The notes: generated from the letters alone by a model not told the origin. A stretch of DNA of 64,000 nucleotides from Paenibacillus sp. FSL W8-0426 (GCF_037969725.1 NZ_CP150203.1:5806001-5870000), one strand, 5' to 3'. Counted from the first letter of the stretch, positions 35,219 through 42,917 are shown. Numbers and translations: made by a program.

Positions 35219-36109
35219 ATGACAAATTTAGAGGTGTTTTCTGATTTATCGGAACGTTTGAATTATAATCTTCCTGATTTACCGCTCTATGTCCGAAAGG
35301 GAAGCCTGCATCAATTTAACAATTATGCTGCAGTCGCGCATTGGCATTTGGACATCGAGTTTATCTACGTATTGCAAGGATCGATGGATTTCTCTGTCAA
35401 CGGAAAGATCACTCGATTGCATCAAGGGGATGGGCTTTTTGTGAATAGCCAGCGTTTGCATTTCGGTTATTCTCTTGCAGACCATAACGATTGTTTATTC
35501 CTTGTCGTCGTCGTTCATCCCTCGATCCTTGGCGAGAAGACTTCATTTATTCAAACATACTGGGGGGAAAAGTTTAGTTTAACGATGGCTGATTTTGTTG
35601 TGCTTACCGATCAGGTTGATTGGCAGCAAAGCATATTACGGTCCATTCAAGAAATCTATCAGGAAATGCACAAGGACCATGCTCCTCCCAATCCACTTCG
35701 TCTGGCATCACAAGCTTTATCTTTGTGTGCAGCAATAGGGGACCATTTGCAGCCCATTTCTGGGCAACCTGGAGTATTGACGCATGTCCAAGAAATGACT
35801 CGTTTCATTCATCAAAATTATGATCAAAAAATAACTCTCGAGGACATCGCCTCCGCAGGAGCTGTTTGCCGAAGCCGCTGCTGCACATTATTTAACAAGT
35901 ATGTGGGCCAGACGCCGGGCAACTATGTCACTCAATATCGCCTTCAAAAAAGCTGCGAAATGTTAAAAGAAACCCGAAGATCCATAAGTGAAATTGCACT
36001 TGCCTGCGGTTTTCAAAGTGCTAGTTATTTTTCGTCCATTTTCCGTAAACAGATGGGCATGGTTCCGCAAAACTATCGAAAACAAGTTGCGAATATCGAC
36101 TTAACGTGA
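35219..36109 (+). CDS. AraC-family regulator with N-terminal cupin
   Basis: 296 residues from ATG 35219 after AAAGGA. The N-terminal cupin domain (HWHLDIEFIYVLQGSMDFSV, HQGDGLFVNSQRLHFGYS) binds a ligand. The C-terminal double HTH reads ITLEDIASAGAVCRSRCCTL and SISEIALACGFQSASYFSSI then FRKQMGMVPQNYRK. It is divergent from the MATE/acetyltransferase operon, its likely target. Regulators of this type often respond to sugars or drugs. Confidence 0.9.
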   Translation: MTNLEVFSDLSERLNYNLPDLPLYVRKGSLHQFNNYAAVAHWHLDIEFIYVLQGSMDFSVNGKITRLHQGDGLFVNSQRLHFGYSLADHNDCLFLVVVVHPSILGEKTSFIQTYWGEKFSLTMADFVVLTDQVDWQQSILRSIQEIYQEMHKDHAPPNPLRLASQALSLCAAIGDHLQPISGQPGVLTHVQEMTRFIHQNYDQKITLEDIASAGAVCRSRCCTLFNKYVGQTPGNYVTQYRLQKSCEMLKETRRSISEIALACGFQSASYFSSIFRKQMGMVPQNYRKQVANIDLT

Positions 36110-36160
36110 ATCAAGGTAATAGGGGGCACCCTTGAAGATGTTATTTCTTTAGCTAAAACA

Positions 36161-36190
36161 AAAAAAGACGGGACAATTATGGCCCCGTCA
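36161..36190 (-). terminator. Intrinsic terminator of the HAD gene
   Basis: Read leftward: GACGGGGCC, loop, GTCCCGTC, then TTTTTTTG. It lies about 30 bases after the stop of the HAD gene. Confidence 0.75.
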
Positions 36191-36221
36191 AGTCAATGCA
36201 ATACCAATGGATAAGAAAGGA

Positions 36222-37022
36222 TCACTGCAAGTCCAGTAATTTTTGAACCGTGAGAAGAACACCGTTTTCTTCGTTTGACTTCGTAATGAAGCTCGCTGCC
36301 TTTTTCGTATTTTCACAAGCATTACTCACTGCAAAACTGTATTTTGCGATGGCCATAAGCTCCACGTCATTCTCTCCATCACCAAATGACATGGTTTCCT
36401 CGTAGGTGACGCCCAACATTTCTTGCAGTTTCTTCACTGTCTCACCTTTATGCGTATGCAATGCCGTAATATCCAGCCATCTGGCTTCCGAATCAACGAT
36501 GTAAATTTGTCCACCCAACGTATTCTCCACATGCGCTCTTAATGCTGTACTTCGCCCCTCCGTATCGAAGACCGTAATTTTGATAAAACGGGTATCTATG
36601 TTTGCAAAGGAATCTGTTTTCACTACACGTTCATAAGAGCCTTTAACCACTTTGTACATATCTTCTGAAATGGAAGAATGAACGTAAGCAGCGTCGCTTG
36701 CACAGACGATCAGGGTCATGTTGTTGTCAAAGTCTTGAATTCGATCAATCGCCTGTAGGGCGAGATCCCGATCAATACTAAATTCTTTAACCACTTGGCC
36801 ATCTTTTTTAATTCGAGCAGCACTGTCACCCAGGATCCAAACGCCTTTGCCATGCTCGTCAAACAATTTCTCAACACGTTCACATTGTTTGCCGGTACAT
36901 GCGACAAATGTGACTCCTTTTTGCTGCATCTCTGCATAAACTGTTTTGAAAAGCTCGACATCGTACAGACCTTCATTGTTCAGAAATGTTCCGTCTAAAT
37001 CCGTGACTACAAGTTTAATCAT
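36222..37022 (-). CDS. HAD-superfamily Cof-type phosphatase
   Basis: 266 residues from ATG 37022 after AGGAGGCG; the longer frame to 37121 has no site. HAD motif I is LVVTDLDGTFLNNEG, motif II is TFVACTGK, and motifs III/IV read KGETVKKLQEMLGV then SFGDGENDVELMAIAKYSFA. A C2-type cap lies in the middle. Cof/YidA-type enzymes dephosphorylate sugar phosphates, flavin precursors and similar metabolites. Transcribed alone. Confidence 0.92.
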   Translation of the reverse strand: MIKLVVTDLDGTFLNNEGLYDVELFKTVYAEMQQKGVTFVACTGKQCERVEKLFDEHGKGVWILGDSAARIKKDGQVVKEFSIDRDLALQAIDRIQDFDNNMTLIVCASDAAYVHSSISEDMYKVVKGSYERVVKTDSFANIDTRFIKITVFDTEGRSTALRAHVENTLGGQIYIVDSEARWLDITALHTHKGETVKKLQEMLGVTYEETMSFGDGENDVELMAIAKYSFAVSNACENTKKAASFITKSNEENGVLLTVQKLLDLQ

Positions 37023-37173
37023 TGTATTCGCCTCCTGTGAAATTTCATAAAATACTTTTTCAGACACTTTATAATAGTAATTTAAAAAGTATCTAAAAAA
37101 ATCATAACGACTTGGTAACATGCTTATCTATGTTCTACTCGCTACAAAACAAGATTAAAATATGTAACTGGTT

Positions 37174-37385
37174 TCATGTCAATAAATGAATTGCAGAAAT
37201 GTTTTCCTTTATCCATGAACGCAACTGATCGGCATCGAAAGCGCGTTCATCTGGATCGGACGGAGAACCTTTATCCCCCAAATACAACAAAATGGCATTC
37301 GTACCCTTCGGGCTGATGTGAAAATGATGCTGTCACCGTTCTCATTCAATTCCTTTTTCCTTTCATGTTCGAATTGCTGTCGTTT
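37174..37385 (-). pseudogene. C-terminal gene remnant with a frameshift, abutting a repeat end
   Basis: Read leftward, the segment codes KKELNENGDSIIF and then, after a one-base shift near 37330, HISPKGTNAILLYLGDKGSP and ADQLRSWIKENISAIHLLT with stop TGA. There is no start codon. Its upstream border coincides with the right end of the repeat fragment at 37373. It is the tail of an inactivated gene; the family is not recognised. Confidence 0.5.
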
Positions 37386-37400
37386 CCCGCTAGTTTAATA
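37373..37400. repeat. Dispersed repeat, right end only
   Basis: GCTGTCGTTTCCCGCTAGTTTAATA. The TAA of the leftward acetyltransferase fragment is read from TTTAATA, and another gene tail follows on the other side. Confidence 0.55.
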
Positions 37401-37658
37401 GCTTGGTAAGAAAAATTCCAATGGTTGTGTATCAAGTAATAGACATTCAGCATCTTGATAGCCTAGCTTTCTATAGAAATGTTGAGCGCCTTCATCAGCC
37501 TGGGTGGATGTCATGACCACGTTGAAGCCCTTTTGTTCCATTTGCTCCTCCCAGAAGAGAACAACTTTACTCCCTGCACCTTTGACCCGAAACGGTTCTT
37601 CGATCCAAATCATGTTCATAACGGTATGTTGTCCCAAAAATAACCATACTTCATTCAT
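37395..37658 (-). CDS. GNAT-type N-acetyltransferase, 5'-truncated
   Basis: 87 residues covering only the C-terminal half of a GNAT fold: WIEEPFRVKGAGSKVVLFWE (the acetyl-CoA loop, with G-x-G-S-K in place of the usual Q/R-x-x-G-x-G/A) and GAQHFYRKLGYQDAECLLL. An in-frame stop lies just upstream of the first ATG and no ribosome site is visible, so the N-terminal half is missing. Repeat right-ends flank it on both sides (37373 and 37690). Probably a non-functional fragment. Confidence 0.65.
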   Translation of the reverse strand: MNEVWLFLGQHTVMNMIWIEEPFRVKGAGSKVVLFWEEQMEQKGFNVVMTSTQADEGAQHFYRKLGYQDAECLLLDTQPLEFFLPSY

Positions 37659-37689
37659 CCGATGTTACTTCCATCCAGGTTTCTTATGA

Positions 37690-37729
37690 TATTGGATTTA
37701 TTGAATTATTGTTTCCCGTTAGCGTAACA
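37690..37729. repeat. Dispersed repeat, right part
   Basis: TATTGGATTTATTGAATTATTG then TTTCCCGTTAGCGTAACA; the hairpin core and left end are absent. A separate terminator hairpin follows at 37729. Confidence 0.6.
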
Positions 37730-37759
37730 AAATCCCACTCCATGGTCGAGTGGGATTTT
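37729..37759 (-). terminator. Intrinsic terminator after the UMP kinase paralogue
   Basis: AAAATCCCACTC and GAGTGGGATTTT form a 12-bp stem with a 7-base loop, about 70 bases after the stop of the leftward kinase gene. Confidence 0.7.
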
Positions 37760-37828
37760 GAATAGAACTTCTCTTTTGTGGAAATATCATTCCGCTAAAT
37801 CAAGGGAGAGTAGTATTTCTAGCATACT

Positions 37829-38566
37829 TCATTCCAACTCTAAAATTGATTCGCCACTAATTATCGTACCATTATTCTTACCCTCACAGATTTCTTTCAT
37901 CGAACCTGGTTTATTGAAGTTAAACACATGCATTGGCAAATTGTAGTCTCTTGCCAAAATGAAAGCTGATTGGTCCATTACCTTTAAGTTGTGTTCTAAA
38001 ACGTCGTTGTAATGGAGCGAACGAAATTTCTTTGCATTTTTATCAAATTTAGGGTCTGCATTAAGAACACCATCAACACCTTGCTTTGCAACTAATAAAG
38101 CGTCACAATTAACCTCGATGGCTCTTTGTACTGAAGGATAGTCTGTTGTAACGTAAGGTTGACCGTTCCCTCCTGCAAAAATTACAATATAGCCTTTTTC
38201 TAGATGGTGAATTGCTTTTAGACGGATGTATGGTTCTGCAACTGAAGTAATAGGAATAGCGGTCATTACCCGTACTTCCTTTTTGGTCTTGGCTTTAAGA
38301 ACTCCACGAAGCATTAAACTATTTACTACAGTCGCAAGTGTTCCAATGTTGTCAGCTTCTGCCCTTTCTATCCCCCAGCTTTCCGCCATATTACCTCGAA
38401 AAATATTACCCCCACCAATAACTAATGATACTTCAACTCCTAAGTTTACTATTGACATAATTTCATCAGCGATATGGTCCAATCTTTCCGGCTCAAAACC
38501 AAATTCAGAATTTCCGGCGACTGCTCCGCCACTTAGCTTAACGAGAACTCTTTTATACCTTGACAA
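37829..38566 (-). CDS. Stand-alone UMP kinase (PyrH-type amino-acid-kinase fold)
   Basis: 245 residues from TTG 38566 after GGGGGTG. Motifs of bacterial UMP kinase: KRVLVKLSGGAVAG, VSLVIGGGNIFRGNMAESWG, ADNIGTLATVVNSLMLRGVL, VIFAGGNGQPYVTTDYPSVQ and CDALLVAKQGVDGVLNADPK. It would phosphorylate UMP to UDP. The housekeeping pyrH normally sits between tsf and frr, which are absent, so this is probably a second, divergent copy. A leader peptide and terminator precede it (38594-38683), suggesting conditional expression. Confidence 0.85.
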   Translation of the reverse strand: MSRYKRVLVKLSGGAVAGNSEFGFEPERLDHIADEIMSIVNLGVEVSLVIGGGNIFRGNMAESWGIERAEADNIGTLATVVNSLMLRGVLKAKTKKEVRVMTAIPITSVAEPYIRLKAIHHLEKGYIVIFAGGNGQPYVTTDYPSVQRAIEVNCDALLVAKQGVDGVLNADPKFDKNAKKFRSLHYNDVLEHNLKVMDQSAFILARDYNLPMHVFNFNKPGSMKEICEGKNNGTIISGESILELE

Positions 38567-38580
38567 TTATTACACCCCCA

Positions 38581-38616
38581 TAAAATAAAAACACTAAAGC
38601 AATAAATGCTCTAGTG
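38581..38616 (-). promoter_or_regulatory. Terminator/attenuator in the leader of the UMP kinase gene
   Basis: Read leftward: CACTAGAGCA, loop, TGCTTTAGTG, then TTTTTATTTTA, ending about 15 bases before the kinase start. The stem contains the stop codon of the leader ORF, so ribosome position should control whether it forms. Confidence 0.65.
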
Positions 38617-38683
38617 TCCTAATGGAATGGAAATATGAAATTACACAAGCCGACTGAATATAAGTCTTACGCTTCCACCTCAT
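38594..38683 (-). CDS. Putative leader peptide upstream of the UMP kinase
   Basis: 29 codons from ATG 38683 after GGGGTGGGGG: begins MRWKRKTYIQSACVISYF and ends LEHLLL. The TAG stop lies in the 3' arm of the terminator hairpin that precedes the kinase gene. Such an ORF-terminator overlap is the classic design of translation-dependent attenuators, including antibiotic-induced ones. The inducing condition is unknown. Confidence 0.55.
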   Translation of the reverse strand: MRWKRKTYIQSACVISYFHSIRTLEHLLL

Positions 38684-38911
38684 ACCCCCACCCCTTCCAT
38701 GTTTTTCCGTTAAGTAATTTTACATTACGTGAGGCTTAATTGCAATTACCGTCAATATTAAATCTGTAAGCAATTTCAATAAGTTATAGAATGATTTACG
38801 ATGATCCGTATCAAAGAGCTACCTTGCCACTATACTGCCCGTTAACTTAATAAACTTCCTCTGTCACTGGGAACCAAGTAATTATTACAACATTACAACT
38901 ACTCTTACTTA
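38684..38911. other. Intergenic stretch with a fragment of the dispersed repeat
   Basis: AT-rich gap between the leader ORF and the small membrane gene. A left-end fragment of the repeat (ATACTGCCCGTTAACTTAAT) lies at 38831-38852 and a weak match to the right end (TTTTTCCGTTAAGT) at about 38702. No gene seen. Confidence 0.4.
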
Positions 38912-39214
38912 GTGAACACTCCTTCAAAGCTCATACATAACTTGAAGCTGGATTTTACGTTAGGTGAAGCATTCTGGACTGAGAGTCAAATCGATCAGAT
39001 TCATGGAAAAATCGCAATATTCACTTTTGTTGTCTGGGACATTCTCCACGCTATCGTAGGGATCGGCGCAGCGATCATATTGCTGTTTATTGGCCCCTTG
39101 ATTGGTCTATTGTTTCACCCAATCCATAGTTTCATTAATTTCCTGCCGACAGTGTGGCAACTTGCGGTTACCACCTGGCATGGGGTAAGCAACTTGATTA
39201 ACTTGTTCAAATAA
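38912..39214 (+). CDS. Small membrane protein
   Basis: 100 residues from GTG 38912; no strong ribosome site is visible, so the start is uncertain. The N-terminal third is polar (LKLDFTLGEAFWTESQIDQI); then come two hydrophobic helices, IAIFTFVVWDILHAIVGIGA with AIILLFIGPLIGLLF, and a C-terminal amphipathic stretch. No family recognised. Stands alone. Confidence 0.5.
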   Translation: MNTPSKLIHNLKLDFTLGEAFWTESQIDQIHGKIAIFTFVVWDILHAIVGIGAAIILLFIGPLIGLLFHPIHSFINFLPTVWQLAVTTWHGVSNLINLFK

Positions 39215-39334
39215 CAAAGCGTTTACAGATGCCACCATCCCCAATCTATAGCTAACCAACAGCACAGCAACCTTCAACGGTTGCTATCTTGCTATCTTTG
39301 CTTTTGGCTCTAGGGTCTTGCTGTACGTTTTGTC

Positions 39335-39886
39335 TTATTCATGACCTTCATTCATTTTCAAGTCATTTTTTAGTCGCTCCAGCTGCAAAAGATGATGTCT
39401 GTAGTGCATTTCGATTAACATAAACCACTCTTTAGCGTTTAATTCACCGAGTCTCGGGTGAGGAACTTTCTTATGATCGGGAGCTTGGTACAGATCAGGT
39501 TCCTTACTTTTCATACGCTCCATTACACGGTTAAGACCATCAGTCAGCTGCTCTTTATTCTGCGGCTGCTGTGGGGTGTATTGCGGCGAAGCAGGTACCC
39601 GTATCCGAACTTGCGGGAAGCTCCCTAGTTTGAATACCGCCTTCCCCTCCTCCGTTTTCTCTCCAACGGTACTCCATGAAAAATCATGATCTGCTAAACA
39701 TTGGTCAACATTCTTCAAATGCATAAATAGCGCGGATTGAATCAAATGCATGTACATTTGCCCGACGGACCATTCCTCCTCACACCTTTTATGGAGCAAT
39801 TGCTCCATATCGAGGTTATTTAACTCGCTTAAATACTGACCGATCGTCTCTTCAAGCGATTGCAATACTTTCTCTGTTTCTCTCAT
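39335..39886 (-). CDS. DinB-family protein
   Basis: 183 residues after AGAGGAG. Helix one carries EEEWSVGQMYMHLIQSA (first His) and the last helix KEWFMLIEMHYRHHLLQLER (H-x-x-H pair), the metal-binding triad of DinB/YfiT proteins. The central Pro-rich loop (VPASPQYTPQQPQNKEQL) is typical of the DinB_2 subgroup. Probably a thiol transferase-like enzyme; substrate unknown. Confidence 0.85.
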   Translation of the reverse strand: MRETEKVLQSLEETIGQYLSELNNLDMEQLLHKRCEEEWSVGQMYMHLIQSALFMHLKNVDQCLADHDFSWSTVGEKTEEGKAVFKLGSFPQVRIRVPASPQYTPQQPQNKEQLTDGLNRVMERMKSKEPDLYQAPDHKKVPHPRLGELNAKEWFMLIEMHYRHHLLQLERLKNDLKMNEGHE

Positions 39887-39930
39887 TTTTCGAACAACTC
39901 CTCTTCTTGTTTTGCTATACCTTCATCATA

Positions 39931-39975
39931 AAAAAACGCTGCTGACAACAGTGTGTCAGTAGCGTTTTGTCATTT
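39931..39975. terminator. Terminator hairpin
   Basis: AAAACGCTGCTGAC and GTCAGTAGCGTTTT form a stem with T/A runs on both sides; it lies between the DinB gene and the small membrane gene at 40029. Confidence 0.65.
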
Positions 39976-40028
39976 TTTTGCCCCTTCTTGATCCCGATCA
40001 CATAGTATGAGACTACTGCTTTTAATAG

Positions 40029-40226
40029 CTAATTCGAGATTAACATCATCAACCCGCTCCCCGCCCAAAGTAAGTACCCGGCTTGAATAATTATATATAA
40101 TACTTTTTCCATAAGCGTTAGTTTTCTTTGTCTTTTAACCTTTCGTAATTGCAGATAAGAAATGAAGGAACCAATGAGTAATAGAATCACTGCCACTTGA
40201 TTAAGCGTATCTAATACCGTTATGAT
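40029..40226 (-). CDS. Small two-helix membrane protein without an ordinary start codon
   Basis: About 65 codons read LNQVAVILLLIGSFISYLQL, then RKVKRQRKLTLMEK and IIIQAGYLLWAGSGLMMLIS: two hydrophobic helices around a basic loop, a typical membrane hairpin. The frame has no ATG, GTG or TTG near its 5' end; ATC or ATA at 40221-40226 after GAAGGGAATG are the only candidates, or a GTG ten or so codons in. Either a rare start is used or the 5' end is damaged. Confidence 0.4.
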   Translation of the reverse strand: MITVLDTLNQVAVILLLIGSFISYLQLRKVKRQRKLTLMEKVLYIIIQAGYLLWAGSGLMMLISN

Positions 40227-40256
40227 ATTTCATTCCCTTCACAGTTATAAAATGAG

Positions 40257-40337
40257 TTAAAACCAAGAGTAATCACCCTCCGTTGCCAATCCACCTGTAT
40301 TTAATAGCAGTGCCCATAATGATAAAAGACTTTTCAT
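40257..40337 (-). CDS. Short peptide ORF upstream of the small membrane gene
   Basis: 26 codons from ATG 40337, 6 bases after AAGGGGA: starts MKSLLSLWALLLNTGG and ends in DYSWF. It could be a small hydrophobic peptide or a leader for the gene at 40029, which begins about 30 bases further on. Support is limited to the ribosome site and spacing. Confidence 0.3.
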   Translation of the reverse strand: MKSLLSLWALLLNTGGLATEGDYSWF

Positions 40338-40460
40338 GGCTTATCCCCTTCATATTTGGCTGCTGCAATTAGAACGGAATGGGTTACATAGATCGTTACG
40401 CTAATTTGAATTTCAATTCCAATTTTGACTTGAGGCAGATTTGCGCTTCCCCATACCTCG

Positions 40461-41774
40461 TTAAGCTTGTTCCATTTCAAGGTTCCTTTCATCAGACTTC
40501 ACCGATGGTTCTGCCTGAGAAACTTTGTCCCGGAAAGCCCGGCGACTTAGCAAGCCTACCAAAAGCGCTAGCATGGTCAGGCCGGCCGCGAACAGGTAGA
40601 GATTCACGATCCCGATATATTCGGCAAGCCCAGCCATGCCCAGCAGCGAAATGCAAAATACGAGATGCATAAGTGAAGCTTGGGCAGATAACACCTTGGG
40701 CAGCAAAAGTTTGGCTACGCTGCGCTGAATTAAGGTGCGCCGGTTAATAACGGAAAGCTCCGCAAAAGGCCCCATCAACATAACCAAAATAAGTGCAACG
40801 TATGGCTCTGTATTGAGCGCGTAAAGTGCGGTTAGAACGCCATAACCGGCCATGCCGATCATCATCACCGCTAAATAGCGGTTGCCAATCGTTCTTGCCA
40901 GTGCCAGTACCAGCATTCCACCACCTATTGTCCCTGCAAAATAAGCGGCATTAATAAATCCCCACCATTCTTCGCCTTGTCCAAGTGCGACTTGAACGAA
41001 CGCAAGGGTAAAGGCGCCAACCCAAATCGAACCGCCAAGCATGTCGATCATGTCCATAAACGTAAGCACCCGCAGGCGAGGCGTATTCCATATCATCTTC
41101 CAGCCTTCGGTCAGCGTATGCCATCTGGATGGGCCAAGTGCCGGTATTTCGTCAGAGGACGCGTTCAATTCCTTATCTCCAGATCCCGATTTCGTTGGTT
41201 CTTTGACGCCCAGCGTAAAAGCCGCGGCAAGACCATAGATAACAGCCGTCAGCAACAACGTGGGGCTGGCACCCAGAAATGCAACGACGATGCCGCTTAA
41301 TCCCCAGCCTGCGAATTGCACGACCTGATCGCTGACGCTAATCAGCCCGTTGGCTTTAAGCAAACCTTGCTCACGCGTTACTAAACGTGGTATAAGTGCA
41401 TTTCGGGCCGGGGTTGTCCATCCGTCGAGAAAAGACATCACGAATACGAGTGAAAATACCAAAACAAGCGATGAAGCCTCTCCCTGAAGCTGTAAATAAA
41501 CGGCCAGGCAAACGAACAGCAGGAATTGCCCCACTTGCGACAATAAAAGAAGGTTAGACAACTTGAAACGATGGATCAGCAAAGGCGCAATCAGGCTGCT
41601 CAACATCTGAGCCCCGCTGCGCATCAGCGGCATCAGCGCCGCCGATACGAGAGACTCGGTCCGATCAAGGACCAGCACCGTAAGGGCCATTATGTAAAGC
41701 ACATCAGCTGCATTCGCCGCGGTTTGGGTCGTCCACAGGAAATAAAAAGGACGGGTCAGATTCGATGACTTCAT
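40461..41774 (-). CDS. MFS transporter
   Basis: 437 residues with twelve predicted helices, in the MFS_3/enterobactin-exporter-like group: RPFYFLWTTQTAANAADVLY at the start, the motif-A-like loop PLLIHRFKLSNLLLLSQVGQ, and SFLDGWTTPARNALIPRLVT in helix 4-5. It probably exports drugs or small metabolites; the substrate cannot be inferred. The basic/acidic C-terminal tail (SQAEPSVKSDERNLEMEQ) is cytoplasmic. Single gene. Confidence 0.88.
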   Translation of the reverse strand: MKSSNLTRPFYFLWTTQTAANAADVLYIMALTVLVLDRTESLVSAALMPLMRSGAQMLSSLIAPLLIHRFKLSNLLLLSQVGQFLLFVCLAVYLQLQGEASSLVLVFSLVFVMSFLDGWTTPARNALIPRLVTREQGLLKANGLISVSDQVVQFAGWGLSGIVVAFLGASPTLLLTAVIYGLAAAFTLGVKEPTKSGSGDKELNASSDEIPALGPSRWHTLTEGWKMIWNTPRLRVLTFMDMIDMLGGSIWVGAFTLAFVQVALGQGEEWWGFINAAYFAGTIGGGMLVLALARTIGNRYLAVMMIGMAGYGVLTALYALNTEPYVALILVMLMGPFAELSVINRRTLIQRSVAKLLLPKVLSAQASLMHLVFCISLLGMAGLAEYIGIVNLYLFAAGLTMLALLVGLLSRRAFRDKVSQAEPSVKSDERNLEMEQA

Positions 41775-42091
41775 GACAAATTTTTCTCCATTTCTTAAAA
41801 GTTACTTATTAAACAACATAAGAGTTATTCACAAAAAATATTCAATAAAAATAAGATTAATGTAATTAAAACAGTTTTACAACAAAAAACAGGAAAAACA
41901 TAACATCTCGCTTATTTAAGATTCCTCATGTAAAAGGGAAACAGACTAACTAGCCGACTTTTTCTGGATTTAAAAAAGACTGGAGAAACGCTCGGGGAAA
42001 GGCCCGGCATTTTCCAGTCTTTGGTCTTGTATGGACGCTGATTTTGCTCCTCCGCGCTCATTTATAGTTGCGGACAGGAAATGTTTCCGTT
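41775..42091. other. AT-rich gap with a terminator
   Basis: An AT-rich upstream region of the MFS gene (41775-41960), then the terminator at 41972-42022, then about 70 bases to the methyltransferase stop. No gene seen. Confidence 0.5.
41972..42022 (-). terminator. Intrinsic terminator of the SpoU methyltransferase gene
   Basis: Read leftward: AAAGACTGGAAAAT, a GC-rich loop, TTTCTCCAGTCTTT, then TTTTAAATCC. Confidence 0.7.
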
Positions 42092-42880
42092 TTACACCAT
42101 CCGCTGTCTCATCGCCTCAAACAACAGAACCGTTGCCGCCATCGCGGCGTTCAGCGACTCGGCTTGCCCCTGCATCGGGATGGTGATCGCATCGTCGACC
42201 CGTCGGGCCGTGGCATCGGAAATACCTTTGCCCTCGTTGCCGATGACCAGCCAAACGGACTGCGTAAAATCATAACTGTAGCACGAGTGCTCTGCCTGCA
42301 GTGACGTGCTGACAAGTCGCACGCCCGCCGCTTTTGCCTCAGGCAGGATCGTCTCCAGATCGCCTTCCACGATCGGCAAATGGAACAAAGAGCCCATCGT
42401 AGATCGAATTGTTTTCGGATTATATACATCGGCAGAGCCGGCTCCCAGCACTACGCCTGCCGCTCCGGCGGCGTCGGCACTGCGAATGATCGTTCCTACA
42501 TTGCCCGGATCCTGCACGCCATCCAGCACAACGACGAGTCCTTTCGCGTCTGACCACAGGTTTTGCAGCGGTTCGCTGCTTTTGCGCACCACGGCAAACA
42601 CAGGCTGGGGCGTCATCGTATCCGTACATTTTGCAATGACCGCTGGGGAGACGCTAATCCACTCCACGTTCTGAAGCGGCGTTTCCAATCCGGCCAGTTC
42701 CTTCGGAATGCCGCGTTCCCCGTCGTAAGCGATGCATTCCAGATCCGCGCCTGCGCGCAATGCCTCCTGCACGAGATGAATGCCTTCAATCATATATTTA
42801 TGCTGACGGGTACGATGCTTCTTCTCCAGCAATTGTGCCCATTCTTTCACGCGGTTATTTTGAGGTGATACGATATCCAT
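42092..42880 (-). CDS. TrmH/SpoU-family rRNA/tRNA 2'-O-methyltransferase
   Basis: 262 residues. An N-terminal substrate-binding domain (VKEWAQLLEKKHRTRQHKYM, then IEGIHLVQEAL) is followed by the SPOUT catalytic domain with the three SpoU motifs: VVLDGVQDPGNVGTIIRSAD, LVIGNEGKGIS and IPMQGQAESLNAAMAATVL. It uses SAM to methylate ribose 2'-OH of structured RNA; the exact site is not known. In Bacillus the homologue ysgA neighbours sspI, and sspI is present here too at 43711, supporting conserved gene order. Confidence 0.92.
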   Translation of the reverse strand: MDIVSPQNNRVKEWAQLLEKKHRTRQHKYMIEGIHLVQEALRAGADLECIAYDGERGIPKELAGLETPLQNVEWISVSPAVIAKCTDTMTPQPVFAVVRKSSEPLQNLWSDAKGLVVVLDGVQDPGNVGTIIRSADAAGAAGVVLGAGSADVYNPKTIRSTMGSLFHLPIVEGDLETILPEAKAAGVRLVSTSLQAEHSCYSYDFTQSVWLVIGNEGKGISDATARRVDDAITIPMQGQAESLNAAMAATVLLFEAMRQRMV

Positions 42881-42917
42881 GATTCCATCCTTCCCGTTCT
42901 CGGGTCATTTCTTTGGC

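Noticed and set aside
1461..38853. Repeat copies read as integron attC sites with gene cassettes
   Set aside because: The units have GTTAG-like ends and follow single genes, but the ends are direct rather than inverted, do not fit RYYYAAC/GTTRRRY consistently, and no integrase is present.
1461..38853. CRISPR array
   Set aside because: The repeats are kilobases apart, vary in length and flank whole genes; no regularly spaced spacers and no cas genes.
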